From Desulfarculaceae bacterium (GTDB lineage Bacteria; Desulfobacterota; Desulfarculia; Desulfarculales; Desulfarculaceae), in the NCBI GenBank assembly GCA_020444545.1, contig JAHLKT010000001.1, positions 310,001 through 374,000 of the forward strand: 64,000 nt of DNA, in the 5' to 3' direction. The notes beneath the pieces were generated by a model. It ran no database searches. It had not been told where the DNA came from and saw only the letters and a list, made by a program, of their open reading frames with translations. Both the position numbers and the translations under genes were made by a program. This document shows, piece by piece, positions 8,019 to 15,972 of this stretch; within the stretch, counting starts at the first letter, position 1, and every line of letters begins with the position of its first letter.

Positions 8019-8882
8019 ATGAGCGAAATCAAGACCATCGGCGTGGTGGGCGCCGGCACCATGGGCAACGGCATCGCCCAATTGGCCGCCCAGACCGGGG
8101 CTTCGGTTATCATGCGCGACATCAAGGACGAGTTCGTGGAGCGCGGCCTGGGCGCCATCGACAAGTTCCTGTCCAAGGGCGTGGAGCGCGGCAAGGTGAC
8201 CCCCGAGGCCAAGGCCGAGGTGTTGGGCCGCATCAAGGGCACCACCGACATGGGCGCCCTGTCCGAGGCCGACTTCATCATCGAGGCGGTGATCGAGGAC
8301 CTGGACCTGAAAAAAACAGTCTACGGCGAGCTGGACGAGGTCTGCCGCCCCGAGGTGATCCTGGCCACCAACACCAGCTCCATGAGCGTCACCCTGATCG
8401 CGGCCGCCACCAAGCGCCCCGACCAGGTGGTGGGCATGCACTTCTTCAACCCCGCCCAGATCATGCGCCTGTGCGAGATCATCCGGGGCTATTCCACCAG
8501 CGACGAGACCGTGGCCGTGACCACCGCCCTGGCCCAGAAGATGGGCAAGGAGACCGTGGAGGTCATGGTGGACAGCCCGGGCTTCATCGTCAACCGGCTG
8601 ATGATCCCCCACATGGTGGAAGCCGCCCGCATGTTGCAGGAGGGCGTGGCCTCCAAGGAAGACATCGACAAGGCGGTCAAGCTGGGCCTGAACTACCCCA
8701 TGGGCCCGTTTGAGCTGATGGACTTCACCGGCATCGACATCTGCAAGTTCGTGGCCGACTACTTCGCTCAGGAATTGAACAAGGAGCTGAAGTGGGACGT
8801 GCCCACCAACATGAAGAACCAGATCCGCTCGGGCAACCTGGGCCGCAAGAGCGGCGCCGGCTGGTACGACTACAAGAAGTAG
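8019..8882 (+). CDS. hbd: 3-hydroxybutyryl-CoA dehydrogenase family protein
   Basis: 287 residues. NAD-binding Rossmann domain with GAGTMG at 11-16, and the catalytic His in GMHFFNPAQIM at 141, followed by the all-helical C-terminal domain containing NRLMIPHMVEAARM and the NYPMGPFELMDFTG motif. Length is typical for the single-function bacterial enzyme. It oxidises (S)-3-hydroxyacyl-CoA to 3-oxoacyl-CoA in beta-oxidation or butyrate-type metabolism. AGGAGGG precedes the ATG. No other fatty acid genes are adjacent, and a strong terminator follows, so it is likely a single-gene unit. Confidence 0.9.
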   Translation: MSEIKTIGVVGAGTMGNGIAQLAAQTGASVIMRDIKDEFVERGLGAIDKFLSKGVERGKVTPEAKAEVLGRIKGTTDMGALSEADFIIEAVIEDLDLKKTVYGELDEVCRPEVILATNTSSMSVTLIAAATKRPDQVVGMHFFNPAQIMRLCEIIRGYSTSDETVAVTTALAQKMGKETVEVMVDSPGFIVNRLMIPHMVEAARMLQEGVASKEDIDKAVKLGLNYPMGPFELMDFTGIDICKFVADYFAQELNKELKWDVPTNMKNQIRSGNLGRKSGAGWYDYKK

Positions 8883-8906
8883 TTCGCGCCGCCTGACAAG
8901 GCACGC

Positions 8907-8940
8907 AAGCCCCCGCCCGGCACCGGGCGGGGGCTTATTT
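8907..8940 (+). terminator. Rho-independent terminator after hbd
   Basis: A 13-bp GC-rich perfect stem (8907-8919 with 8924-8936) with a 4-base loop, followed by a short AT run (ATTTATTT), 25 bp past the hbd stop. Confidence 0.85.
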
Positions 8941-9020
8941 ATTTGGGGGAGAACTAAAATAGGGGCGGATGGTTAACCATCGGCGAAGCGCATCGGAAAG
9001 GCATGCGCCGTGCCCGTCGC

Positions 9021-9064
9021 AGAGATTGCCGCGTCGCGGCCGGGAGGCCGCTCCTCGCAATGAC
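9021..9064 (+). repeat. Interspersed repeat, family B, copy 2
   Basis: Begins AGAGATTGCCGCGTCGCG and ends CTCCTCGCAATGAC, as in the copy at 509-551. The middle CGGCC-GGGA-GGCCG is again an inverted repeat, but with different bases from copy 1 (CGCCC/GGGCG), so the stem is kept while its sequence changes. Confidence 0.75.
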
Positions 9065-9089
9065 ACCCTGCTATTTTAGATAATGCCTT

Positions 9090-9125
9090 GTCATGGCGAG
9101 GAGCCTTGGCGACGAAGCAATCTCC
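9090..9125 (-). repeat. Interspersed repeat, family B, copy 3 (inverted, diverged)
   Basis: Reads GTCATGGCGAGGAGCC then GACGAAGCAATCTCC on the plus strand, the reverse-oriented form of the same repeat with a shortened middle. It faces copy 2 across 25 bp. Confidence 0.6.
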
Positions 9126-9208
9126 GCCTGGAGCAGGCGCGGCCCAGTTCAAGCACGGCCCACGTTTCCCTTCACTCAGCCCTTGACCACCGTTTGACGA
9201 TCACCAAG

Positions 9209-9281
9209 GAAGATCGCCACGTCGCGGCGGGAGGGACACCTTTTTCAAAAACCCTCTTTCGCCGCCGCTCCTCGCGATGAC
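9209..9281 (+). repeat. Interspersed repeat, family B, copy 4 with an inserted middle
   Basis: Has the usual ends (AGATCGCCACGTCGCGGCGG and GCCGCTCCTCGCGATGAC), but the loop is enlarged by about 25 bases containing CACCTTTTTCAAAAACC. That insert resembles the centre of the other repeat family seen at 34292-34345, suggesting a nested insertion or recombination. Confidence 0.55.
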
Positions 9282-9319
9282 TGTCTATTTCTGAATTTGG
9301 TTTTTTCGCGAAATCAGGT

Positions 9320-10159
9320 TTAGACCAGCCGGGCGATGACCGCGAATTCGTCGGAGTCCGGCTCGTAGGAGTCGCCGGCCACGCTGCCCAGGGCCTGCTC
9401 CACGGCCCAGCCGTGGGCGGCCAGCTCCGCCCCAAGCCCCTGGGGCTCGAAGTGCTGCAGCCAGTTGTAGACCTCGCGCTCGCCCTGCTGCTCCACGATG
9501 TGGTAGCGGTCCAGGGCCAGGCTGTGCTCGGGGTAGAGGAAGCTCCGGCTTAGCACGCGGTGGGGGCCCTGGGCCCAGAAGCCGCCCTGGGGGAACTCCT
9601 CCTCGCTGGCGGCTTCGCTCAGGCCCGCGAAGCGGTGGGTGGAAAACAGGTCCATGAGCAGCGCGCCGCCGGGCTTGAGCGACCGCGCGAACACGCCCAG
9701 CAGGCGGCCCCGTTGCTCCGGGCTCAGGGCGCAGTAGTCGCCGTAGATAAGTAGGATCAGGTCGAAGCGCTCCGGCCCGGCGAAATCCAGGTAGTTCATG
9801 CAGCGGTAGTCGATGCTCAGGCCCAAGGCCTCGGCCTGGCCGCGGGCGTAGGCGATGGAGCGCGGCGAGAAGTCGATGCCCGTGACCTCGGCCCCGGTGG
9901 CGGCCAGGCGCGAGGCATAGAGCCCCGGCCCGCAGCCGAAGTCGCCCACCGCCCTGCCCGGCCCCAGGTAGAAACGCTCGGTCATCCACTGGGTGGCGCG
10001 GGTTATGAATGCGCCGCTCCGCGAGGAGATGTCATGGCTGGGGTCCAGGTGGAAGGCCAGCATCTGGGAAGACACCCAGGGGTCGGCCCAAAGCAGCTCG
10101 GCGGTGTAGCGCTCCCAGGGCTCGGGGCGCTGGTCCAGTGAGTGCGGATCAAGGGGCAT
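9320..10159 (-). CDS. Class I SAM-dependent methyltransferase
   Basis: 279 residues. A helical lead-in of about 65 residues precedes a Rossmann-type methyltransferase domain with motif I DFGCGPGLYASRL, the acidic SAM-ribose contact in VTGIDFSPRSIAYA, and a motif IV-like LILLIYGDYCALSP. The C-terminal part is rich in strands. The family fits generic methyltransferase domains 11/25; no substrate can be named. It is the last gene of the mce-nifU-nifS operon, starting 5 bp after the isochorismatase stop. Confidence 0.8.
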   Translation of the reverse strand: MPLDPHSLDQRPEPWERYTAELLWADPWVSSQMLAFHLDPSHDISSRSGAFITRATQWMTERFYLGPGRAVGDFGCGPGLYASRLAATGAEVTGIDFSPRSIAYARGQAEALGLSIDYRCMNYLDFAGPERFDLILLIYGDYCALSPEQRGRLLGVFARSLKPGGALLMDLFSTHRFAGLSEAASEEEFPQGGFWAQGPHRVLSRSFLYPEHSLALDRYHIVEQQGEREVYNWLQHFEPQGLGAELAAHGWAVEQALGSVAGDSYEPDSDEFAVIARLV

Positions 10160-10164
10160 GATTA

Positions 10165-10716
10165 TCAGGCCAGCAGCTCGTCCACGGTCTGCACGGTGAG
10201 CAGGGGCCGCAGCGGACTCTTGCGGTAGAGCTCCAGGCAGCTGGTGTGCGCCTCGTCGCTCACCGCCGTGGTGGCGTCATCCACCATGACCGCGTGGAAA
10301 TCGTGGCATACCGCGTCCAGGGCAGTGGTCAGCACGCAGTAGGGGGTCATCAGGCCGCAGGCGGCCACCCGCTCCACCTGCCACAAACGCAGGGTCTGAT
10401 CCAGGTCGGTCTTGAAAAAGGCGCTCATGCGGCGCTTGGGCAGCCAGGTGTCGCCGGGCTCCTGGGTGAGCAGGCCGCTGACCTCGGCGCCCTCGGTGCC
10501 GCGCAAGCTATGGTCCTTCATGCGGCCGCGAAACAGGGCGTCGCCGGGCAGAAAGCTGTCCGTGGCGAAGATCACCGGCCAGCCGCGCTCCCGCGCCCCG
10601 GCGGTCAGGCGGTTCACCGCGGGCACGATGGCCTTGCCCCGCTGGGCGATGCCCGCGTGGGCCGCGCTCTCCAGGTTGTCCTTGACCATGTCCACCACCA
10701 CGATGGCCGTTTTCAT
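10165..10716 (-). CDS. Isochorismatase-family cysteine hydrolase
   Basis: 183 residues, the usual length. The triad of this family is visible: D9 in IVVVDM, K94 in WLPKRRMSAF and C127 in TPYCVLTTALDA. Members hydrolyse amide or vinyl-ether bonds (nicotinamide, N-carbamoylsarcosine, isochorismate); the sequence does not single out one, though the short compact form is closest to nicotinamidase-like hydrolases. It overlaps the upstream TIM-barrel gene by four bases (10713-10716). Confidence 0.85.
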   Translation of the reverse strand: MKTAIVVVDMVKDNLESAAHAGIAQRGKAIVPAVNRLTAGARERGWPVIFATDSFLPGDALFRGRMKDHSLRGTEGAEVSGLLTQEPGDTWLPKRRMSAFFKTDLDQTLRLWQVERVAACGLMTPYCVLTTALDAVCHDFHAVMVDDATTAVSDEAHTSCLELYRKSPLRPLLTVQTVDELLA

Positions 10717-11693
10717 GCCGCCCCCTTATGCTCCTTGGGTTTATCGGCCGCCGCGAACAGCTCCTCCAGCATGGCCGCGCCTTCGCGCAAGGGGCCGGGG
10801 TCGTCGCCGGGAGCCACCTCCAGCACCTTGAGCGGTGAGCCCGCCAGGGCCTTGGTCAACTGGGGCCAGTCCATCTCGCCCACGCCCGGGGCCTGGTGAT
10901 CGTGGCGCCCCTGGGCGTCGTGCAGATGGCAGCCCACCAGGGTATGGCCGAAGCGCTCCAGCCATTCCGAGGCCGGGCCCATGCCGGCCAGCTCCTGCAC
11001 CCAGGCGTGTCCGCAGTCGTACCACAGGCCCATAGGCGCGCCCGCGAAGCGCTCCAGCAGGGTGCCGGTTTCCTCCAGGCTGGGGATCTGGAAGGCGTGG
11101 AAGCGGTTCTCCAGGCCCAGGCGCACCCCCAGGGCCTCGGCCCGGGGGGCCAGGCGCTCCAGGGAGAAGCTCACCGCGTCCAGATGGCGCGGGGCGGTCA
11201 GCGCCCTTTGCTCCAAATGGGCGGCCAGCTCGGGGGTCATCTTCCCGGCCTGGGCCGCCGCGCCGGTCACGGCTTTTTCGCGCGCCCCGCTCACCCCGCC
11301 CAGGTGCAGAACCACGCCGGTGGCCTCCAGGTCGCTGGCAATCTCCAGGGTGCGCTCGGTGTACTCCACCGCCTGGGCCCGCTCGTCGGGGTCCAGGGCG
11401 GCCAGGTTGAACAGGTCGCCGGAGGCCTGGTCGCGGGGCACGCCCTGGGGCAGGGGCACGAAGTTGTGCAAACTCTCCACCCGCCAGCCACGCGCCGCGA
11501 ACTCGGGTAAAAGGTGGTCGATCACCGGCCTGGGCAGGCGGTATTCCAGCTCCAGGCGGGGCAGGCCGATGGGGTCCAGGGCGCTTAGAATCGCCTTGGC
11601 CTCGGCCGCCGGGCCAAAAGGAGCCGCCTCCAGGGCCCGGGCCTTGGCCCAGACCGTGGAGACGGCGAGTCGAGTTTCATTTAGGTCATTCAC
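10713..11693 (-). CDS. Sugar phosphate isomerase/epimerase-like TIM-barrel protein
   Basis: 326 residues from GTG 11693, selected because residues further upstream run through the end of nifS. The protein has the AP-endonuclease-2/xylose isomerase-like barrel: LGGVSGAREKAVTG, RLGLENRFHAFQIPS with the metal-binding Glu, GLWYDCGHAW and GCHLHDAQGRHDHQAPG with metal-binding His residues. Members isomerise sugars, inosose or hydroxypyruvate; the substrate is unknown here. No strong ribosome site is visible, so it may be translated by coupling to nifS, whose stop is 11 bp upstream. Confidence 0.75.
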   Translation of the reverse strand: MNDLNETRLAVSTVWAKARALEAAPFGPAAEAKAILSALDPIGLPRLELEYRLPRPVIDHLLPEFAARGWRVESLHNFVPLPQGVPRDQASGDLFNLAALDPDERAQAVEYTERTLEIASDLEATGVVLHLGGVSGAREKAVTGAAAQAGKMTPELAAHLEQRALTAPRHLDAVSFSLERLAPRAEALGVRLGLENRFHAFQIPSLEETGTLLERFAGAPMGLWYDCGHAWVQELAGMGPASEWLERFGHTLVGCHLHDAQGRHDHQAPGVGEMDWPQLTKALAGSPLKVLEVAPGDDPGPLREGAAMLEELFAAADKPKEHKGAA

Positions 11694-11704
11694 GAGAAAG
11701 GTGT

Positions 11705-12907
11705 TTACGGCTCCACGTACCCCGGGGTGTTGCATTTGGTCTGCTGGTACTTGGACCAGAAGGGGCTCATGGTGCGCAGGCGCTCGATGATGCCCGGCAT
11801 GTGCTCCAGAATGTGGTCCACGTCCGCGTCGTTGTTGAAGATGCTCAGGCTGAAGCGAATGGAGCCGTGGGCCGCGGTGAAGGGTACGCCCATGGCCCGA
11901 AGCACGTGGCTGGGCTCCAGAGAGCCGGAGGTACAGGCGCTGCCCGAGGAGGCGCAGATGCCCAGGGAGCTGAGGTGCAAGAGGATGGACTCGCCCTCCA
12001 CGTACTCGAAGCTCACCGAGCTGGTGTTGGGCAGGCGGCGGTCGGGATCGCCGTTGACCATGGTGGCCTCGATCTCCAACAGCCCTTTTTCCAGGCGGTC
12101 GCGCAGGGCCTTGACCCGGGTGTTCTCCTCTTCCATGTGCTCCATGGCCATGCGGGCTGCCGCGCCCATGCCGATGATGTAGGGCACGTTCTCCGTGCCC
12201 GCCCGGCGGCCGTGCTCCTGGTGCCCGCCCTTCATGAAGGGCACGAAGGGGGTGCCTTTCTTGATGTAGAGCACCCCGATGCCCTTGGGGGCGTGCAGCT
12301 TGTGGCCGCTAAGGGCCAACATGCTGATGGCGGTGCTGCTCAGGTTGATGGGCACCTTGCCCACCGCCTGCACCGCGTCGGTGTGGAACAACACGCCCTT
12401 GGCCGCGCAGATCTCGGCGATCTCCTCCACCGGGAAGATCACGCCGGTCTCGTTGTTGGCCCACATCACGCTGACCAGGGCGGTGTCCTCGCGGATGGCC
12501 TCGGCCAGAGCCTCCAGGTCCAGGTTGCCCTGGCGGTCCACCTTGAGGAAGGTCACGTCGTAGCCCTGGGTGGCCAGGGACTGGCTGGTGTTTAAGACCG
12601 CCGGGTGCTCCACCCGGGTGGTGACGATGTGGCGCTTGTCCGGCTGGCAGGCCAGGGCGCTGCTGATGGCGGTGTTGTCGCTCTCGGTGCCGCAGGAGGT
12701 GAAGACGATCTCCTCGGGCGAGGCGCCCAACAGGGCGGCCACCTGGGCCCGGGCCTCGTCCACCTTGGCCCCCACCTGGCCGCCGAAGTTATGCATGGAG
12801 CTGGGGTTGCCGTAATACTCCGCGAAGTAGGGCAGCATGGCCGCCACCACCTCGGGCGCCACCTGGCTGGTGGCGTTGTTGTCCATGTAGACCACGCGCT
12901 CGCTCAC
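11705..12907 (-). CDS. nifS: Cysteine desulfurase NifS
   Basis: 400 residues, class V PLP enzyme. The PLP lysine is K203 in ALSGHKLHAPKG, and the persulfide-forming Cys is C325 in CASSGSACTSG. The enzyme removes sulfur from cysteine and passes it to the scaffold NifU for iron-sulfur cluster assembly. The GTG start overlaps the nifU stop (GTGA), so the two are translationally coupled. The short loop around the catalytic Cys marks it as the NifS/IscS type, not SufS. In anaerobes without IscS, NifUS is the general assembly system and need not imply nitrogen fixation. Confidence 0.95.
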   Translation of the reverse strand: MSERVVYMDNNATSQVAPEVVAAMLPYFAEYYGNPSSMHNFGGQVGAKVDEARAQVAALLGASPEEIVFTSCGTESDNTAISSALACQPDKRHIVTTRVEHPAVLNTSQSLATQGYDVTFLKVDRQGNLDLEALAEAIREDTALVSVMWANNETGVIFPVEEIAEICAAKGVLFHTDAVQAVGKVPINLSSTAISMLALSGHKLHAPKGIGVLYIKKGTPFVPFMKGGHQEHGRRAGTENVPYIIGMGAAARMAMEHMEEENTRVKALRDRLEKGLLEIEATMVNGDPDRRLPNTSSVSFEYVEGESILLHLSSLGICASSGSACTSGSLEPSHVLRAMGVPFTAAHGSIRFSLSIFNNDADVDHILEHMPGIIERLRTMSPFWSKYQQTKCNTPGYVEP

Positions 12908-13758
12908 GGCTTTACCTCCTGCACCTTAAGATCGTCGCTGACGAACTCGCGGAGCTTGCTCTGCACGAACTGCCCCAGGGTGGCCGCGCTGGCCGCGCAG
13001 GAGGAGCAGCGGCCCCGGAGCGACACCATCACGTTGTCGCCGTCGATGTCGATCAGCTCGATGTCGCCGCCGTCGGCCTTGAGGGCCGGGCGCACCTCGC
13101 GCTCCAGGGTCTGCTCGATCAGTTTCATCTTCTGGATGTTGGACAAGGGCTTCTTGGCCGCCGCCGGGGCCGCGGCCGGGGCCGCCGCCTTGGGGGTGGT
13201 CTCCCACACGCGGTCCAGGATGGCTTGGATCTTGTCCACGCAGTCGCCGCAGCCGCCGCCCGCCTTGGTGTAGTTGGTGATCTCCTCCACCGTGTGCAGG
13301 TCGTTGCTGCGGGCCACCTTCTCGATCTCCTGGTCGGTGACCCCGAAGCACTGGCAGACCACCTCGCCCTCGGCCTGGGGCAGGGGCTCCAAACCGCGGT
13401 AGTTGCGGATGGCCGCTTGCAGGGCTTCCTCGCCCATGACCGAGCAGTGCATCTTTTCCTTGGGCAGGCCGCCCAGGAAGTCGGCGATGTCCTTGTTGGT
13501 CAGCTTCTCGGCCTCTTCCAGGGTCTTGCCCTTGACCAGCTCGGTGAGGGCGCTGGAGGAGGCGATGGCGCTGGCGCAGCCGAAGGTCTGGAACTTGGCG
13601 TCGACGATCTTGCCGTCCTCGCCCAGCTTGAAGCTGAGCTTGAGGGCGTCACCGCAGGCCAAAGAGCCCACCTCGCCCACCCCGTCGGGGTTTTCCACCT
13701 CGCCCACGTTCACGGGGTCGGTGAAGTACTTTTTAACCTTGTCGGTGTATTCCCACAT
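12904..13758 (-). CDS. nifU: Fe-S cluster assembly scaffold NifU (three-domain form)
   Basis: 284 residues. The N-terminal IscU-like scaffold has C35, C61 and C105; the central BFD-like [2Fe-2S] domain has C135, C137, C170 and C173 (CQCFGVTD and GGGCGDC); after an Ala/Pro-rich linker (about 190-203) the C-terminal Nfu domain has the CSSC pair at 251 and 254. All three modules have intact ligands. It receives sulfur from NifS, encoded immediately downstream, and hands clusters to apoproteins. GGAGAG precedes the ATG. Confidence 0.95.
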   Translation of the reverse strand: MWEYTDKVKKYFTDPVNVGEVENPDGVGEVGSLACGDALKLSFKLGEDGKIVDAKFQTFGCASAIASSSALTELVKGKTLEEAEKLTNKDIADFLGGLPKEKMHCSVMGEEALQAAIRNYRGLEPLPQAEGEVVCQCFGVTDQEIEKVARSNDLHTVEEITNYTKAGGGCGDCVDKIQAILDRVWETTPKAAAPAAAPAAAKKPLSNIQKMKLIEQTLEREVRPALKADGGDIELIDIDGDNVMVSLRGRCSSCAASAATLGQFVQSKLREFVSDDLKVQEVKP

Positions 13759-13785
13759 GGATTGCTCTCCGTAGTTGGCTAAAAG

Positions 13786-14193
13786 CTAGTGACCCTCGGG
13801 GTACTCCACCAGCTCGATCAACACGCCGTGGGTGGCCTTGGGGTGCAGAAAAACCACCTTGGACCCGTGGGCGCCGGGCTTGGCCTCGTCGCTGGTCAGC
13901 GGCACGCCCTTGGCCTTGAGCTCCTCCACCGCCTGGTCGATGTCCTCGACCTCGAAGGCCAGGTGGTGGATGCCCTCGCCGCGCTTTTCCACGTATTTGC
14001 TCATGATGCCCTCGGGGGTGGTGCTCATCACCAGCTCCACGTTGGTCTCGCCAACGGGGACGAAACCGGTCTTGAGCTCGCCCACGTCGTCGGTGGAGGT
14101 CATCTCCAGGGGCAGCATTTCCGTGTAGACCTTGGCCACCTCGCCCAGGTCCTTCACCGCCACCCCGATATGAGCCAATCGCTTGATTTTCAT
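13786..14193 (-). CDS. mce: Methylmalonyl-CoA epimerase
   Basis: 135 residues, a single VOC/glyoxalase fold. Metal ligands expected for this enzyme are visible: H8 (LAHIGVAV), the HH pair at 76-77 (GEGIHHLAFEV) and E127 in VLIELVEY. It interconverts the R and S forms of methylmalonyl-CoA in the propionate route. GGGGGAGGG stands ahead of the ATG. It is first in the operon that continues with nifU 27 bp downstream; no methylmalonyl-CoA mutase gene is in the window. Confidence 0.9.
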   Translation of the reverse strand: MKIKRLAHIGVAVKDLGEVAKVYTEMLPLEMTSTDDVGELKTGFVPVGETNVELVMSTTPEGIMSKYVEKRGEGIHHLAFEVEDIDQAVEELKAKGVPLTSDEAKPGAHGSKVVFLHPKATHGVLIELVEYPEGH

Positions 14194-14259
14194 TGCACAC
14201 CCTCCCCCGTGGGCAGGCCCCGCCCAGGGTCGAACCCGTCAATTTACAGCTACGCCATC

Positions 14260-14288
14260 ATATTAGTGGCTGGAGGCCACAGGCGCAA
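14260..14288 (-). promoter_or_regulatory. Candidate promoter of the mce-nifUS operon
   Basis: On the minus strand, TTGCGC (14288-14283), a 17-bp spacer and TAATAT (14265-14260), about 65 bp ahead of the mce start codon. The -35 box matches only in its first three bases, so this is a moderate call. Confidence 0.45.
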
Positions 14289-14315
14289 GTTTTGCGGCGA
14301 GAGGCCGCCCTCTCC

Positions 14316-15041
14316 CTAGGCCCGGAAACGGCGGCGCAGGGCCCAGCCCAGGGGCATCAGCGAACCCACCAGCATGAGGGTGCCCGGCTCGGGCGCGGCG
14401 GCCGAGCCGCCCACGCTCACCGTGCCCGACTCCACCCGGGTGGCCAGCTTGCCCCCCTTGCCCGTGTTCAAAAAGTCCACGATGGAGCTGTCGGCGGCGA
14501 TCACCAGGTTGAACTCGGCCGGGTCGTTGGAGGTGATGATCTCCATTACCTCGGAGTCGAAGGCCTTGGAGCCCACGGTCCAGTTGGCCAGGGAGCCGGA
14601 CAGGGTCATGTACTTGCCGTCGCCGCTGAAGCTGATGGTGCTCAGATTCAGCGGGGCGCGGTAGCCGATGTTGTGGCGGTAGTCCCAGTAAGGGTCGTCG
14701 GGCAGGGTGTTGTAGAGCCTGAGGTCGTCGAAGTAGAGGAAGGAGAAGTCCTGGGCCACGTCGTAGGTGCCCCCCGCCTGGATCTCGCTGCCGATGGCGT
14801 CGTAAATGCTGAAGTCGCTGAAACCGGCCATGCGCCCCACCACGCCGTCCTGGGCCAGGCTGGCCGAGTTGACGATGGTGCCGTTGTGCACGTACACCCC
14901 CTTGTGGGAGATGTAGCCGGTGCCGTAGTCCTTGCCCGACACCCCGAAGTTGAAAAAGGCCATGGTGTCGGCCGAGGCCGGCGAGGGAGCCCAGAGCAGG
15001 AGCAGGAGCAAGGGAAAGCAAAAGAGCCGCGACAACTTCAT
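14316..15041 (-). CDS. PEP-CTERM sorting-signal protein, exported
   Basis: 241 residues from ATG 15041, where the signal peptide begins (MKLSRLFCFPLLLLLLWA, cleavage near SPASA). The mature part is a beta-rich secreted domain with no recognised family. The C-terminus has the PEP-CTERM signature: a PEPGTLML motif, a hydrophobic helix and the basic tail RRRFRA. Such proteins are processed by an exosortase in exopolysaccharide-producing Gram-negative bacteria; none is encoded in this window. The ribosome site is weak. Confidence 0.75.
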   Translation of the reverse strand: MKLSRLFCFPLLLLLLWAPSPASADTMAFFNFGVSGKDYGTGYISHKGVYVHNGTIVNSASLAQDGVVGRMAGFSDFSIYDAIGSEIQAGGTYDVAQDFSFLYFDDLRLYNTLPDDPYWDYRHNIGYRAPLNLSTISFSGDGKYMTLSGSLANWTVGSKAFDSEVMEIITSNDPAEFNLVIAADSSIVDFLNTGKGGKLATRVESGTVSVGGSAAAPEPGTLMLVGSLMPLGWALRRRFRA

Positions 15042-15151
15042 AACAACACCCAGTATTGGAAAGAGCAGCCCTGTGCGGGCAGGCAATACCCCGGATTATG
15101 TTGGGGCGTTTATTTCATTATATGCCCAGCGGGCGGCTTGGCAAAGCCTTC

Positions 15152-15961
15152 TCAGGCCGGGGCCAGGCCCACGCCCTTGAAAAAGGTGTAAAGGAAGGTG
15201 CCGCCTTGGGCGGCGGTGTCGTGCAGCTGGGCGATGCCCTTCTCCCATTCGGCCGGGCTCATCATGCCCTCGGCCAAGGCCTGCTCCTTTACCCCCTCCA
15301 CCATGGGGATGATGGTAAGGCGCACGAAGCCCTCCACCCAGGCCGGGCGCGAGGCGTCGCAATACACCGCGCGGGGGCCCACCACGATGTCCTCGATGCC
15401 GGCCTCGGCCATGAGGGGGTAGACCCGGCGGCCGATGAGCGAATCGCCCCCCAAGCCGGCCTGGCAGTCGATGAGGCATTGCCAGGCGCGCCGGGCCTCG
15501 GGCTGCTCGGGGTGGAAGTAGCAGGAGCCGTGGTCGCCCTCGATCACCGTGACCGTGCCCCCGGGTTTGACCAGCCTGGCCAGGCCTTTCAGCGCCTCAA
15601 CGGGCCGGGTGAGGTGCTCCAGCACGAAGCACACGAACAGGTGATCGAAGCTCTGGGGCTCGAAGGGCGGTCCGTAGAGGTCGCCCTGCACGAAGGTGAG
15701 GTTGTCCCAGCCTTGGCTCCGGGCCTGGGCCTCGGCCGCGGCCAGGGATTCGGTCGAGATGTCCAAACAGGTGAACTGGGCCTCGGGGCTGTGCTCCACC
15801 AAGAAGCGGGTCTGGGAGCCCACTCCGCAGCCCGCCTCCAAGACCTTGGCCCCGGCGGGGTAGTGGGTGTCTTCGTGGAGCAGTTCGGCCAGGGTGCCGG
15901 CCTGGTCACCCAGGCGCTGGGCCTCGCGTTCGGTGTAGCCGTGAACATACGGGTCGGACAT
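15152..15961 (-). CDS. SAM-dependent methyltransferase
   Basis: 269 residues from ATG 15961. Class I methyltransferase fold: motif I VLEAGCGVGSQTRFL, acidic ribose contact in FTCLDISTESLAAAE, motif IV with FDHLFVCFVLEHL, and post-motif KPGGTVTVIEGDHGSCYFHP. The last ~90 residues form a helical cap. It resembles methyltransferases annotated with quinone or small-molecule O/C-methylation, but the substrate is not evident. It begins 11 bp after the membrane methyltransferase upstream. Confidence 0.8.
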   Translation of the reverse strand: MSDPYVHGYTEREAQRLGDQAGTLAELLHEDTHYPAGAKVLEAGCGVGSQTRFLVEHSPEAQFTCLDISTESLAAAEAQARSQGWDNLTFVQGDLYGPPFEPQSFDHLFVCFVLEHLTRPVEALKGLARLVKPGGTVTVIEGDHGSCYFHPEQPEARRAWQCLIDCQAGLGGDSLIGRRVYPLMAEAGIEDIVVGPRAVYCDASRPAWVEGFVRLTIIPMVEGVKEQALAEGMMSPAEWEKGIAQLHDTAAQGGTFLYTFFKGVGLAPA

Positions 15962-15972
15962 GGATGCAGCCT

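Larger units (their letters stand above)
8941..9319. other. Non-coding region carrying three copies of repeat family B
   Basis: Between the hbd terminator and the end of a leftward methyltransferase. It holds three family B repeats (9021-9064, 9090-9125 inverted, 9209-9281). I see no gene with a domain or ribosome site here. Confidence 0.65.

Noticed and set aside
9021-9281. A CRISPR array
   Set aside because: Repeats are few, differ in orientation and length, and have no regular spacers.
11705-13758. NifUS as evidence of nitrogen fixation
   Set aside because: NifUS serves general Fe-S assembly in many anaerobes; no nifHDK is in the window.
13786-14193. mce as a general glyoxalase
   Set aside because: The segment VLIELVEYPEG and the spacing of H8, HH76-77 and E127 fit methylmalonyl-CoA epimerase better than lactoylglutathione lyase.
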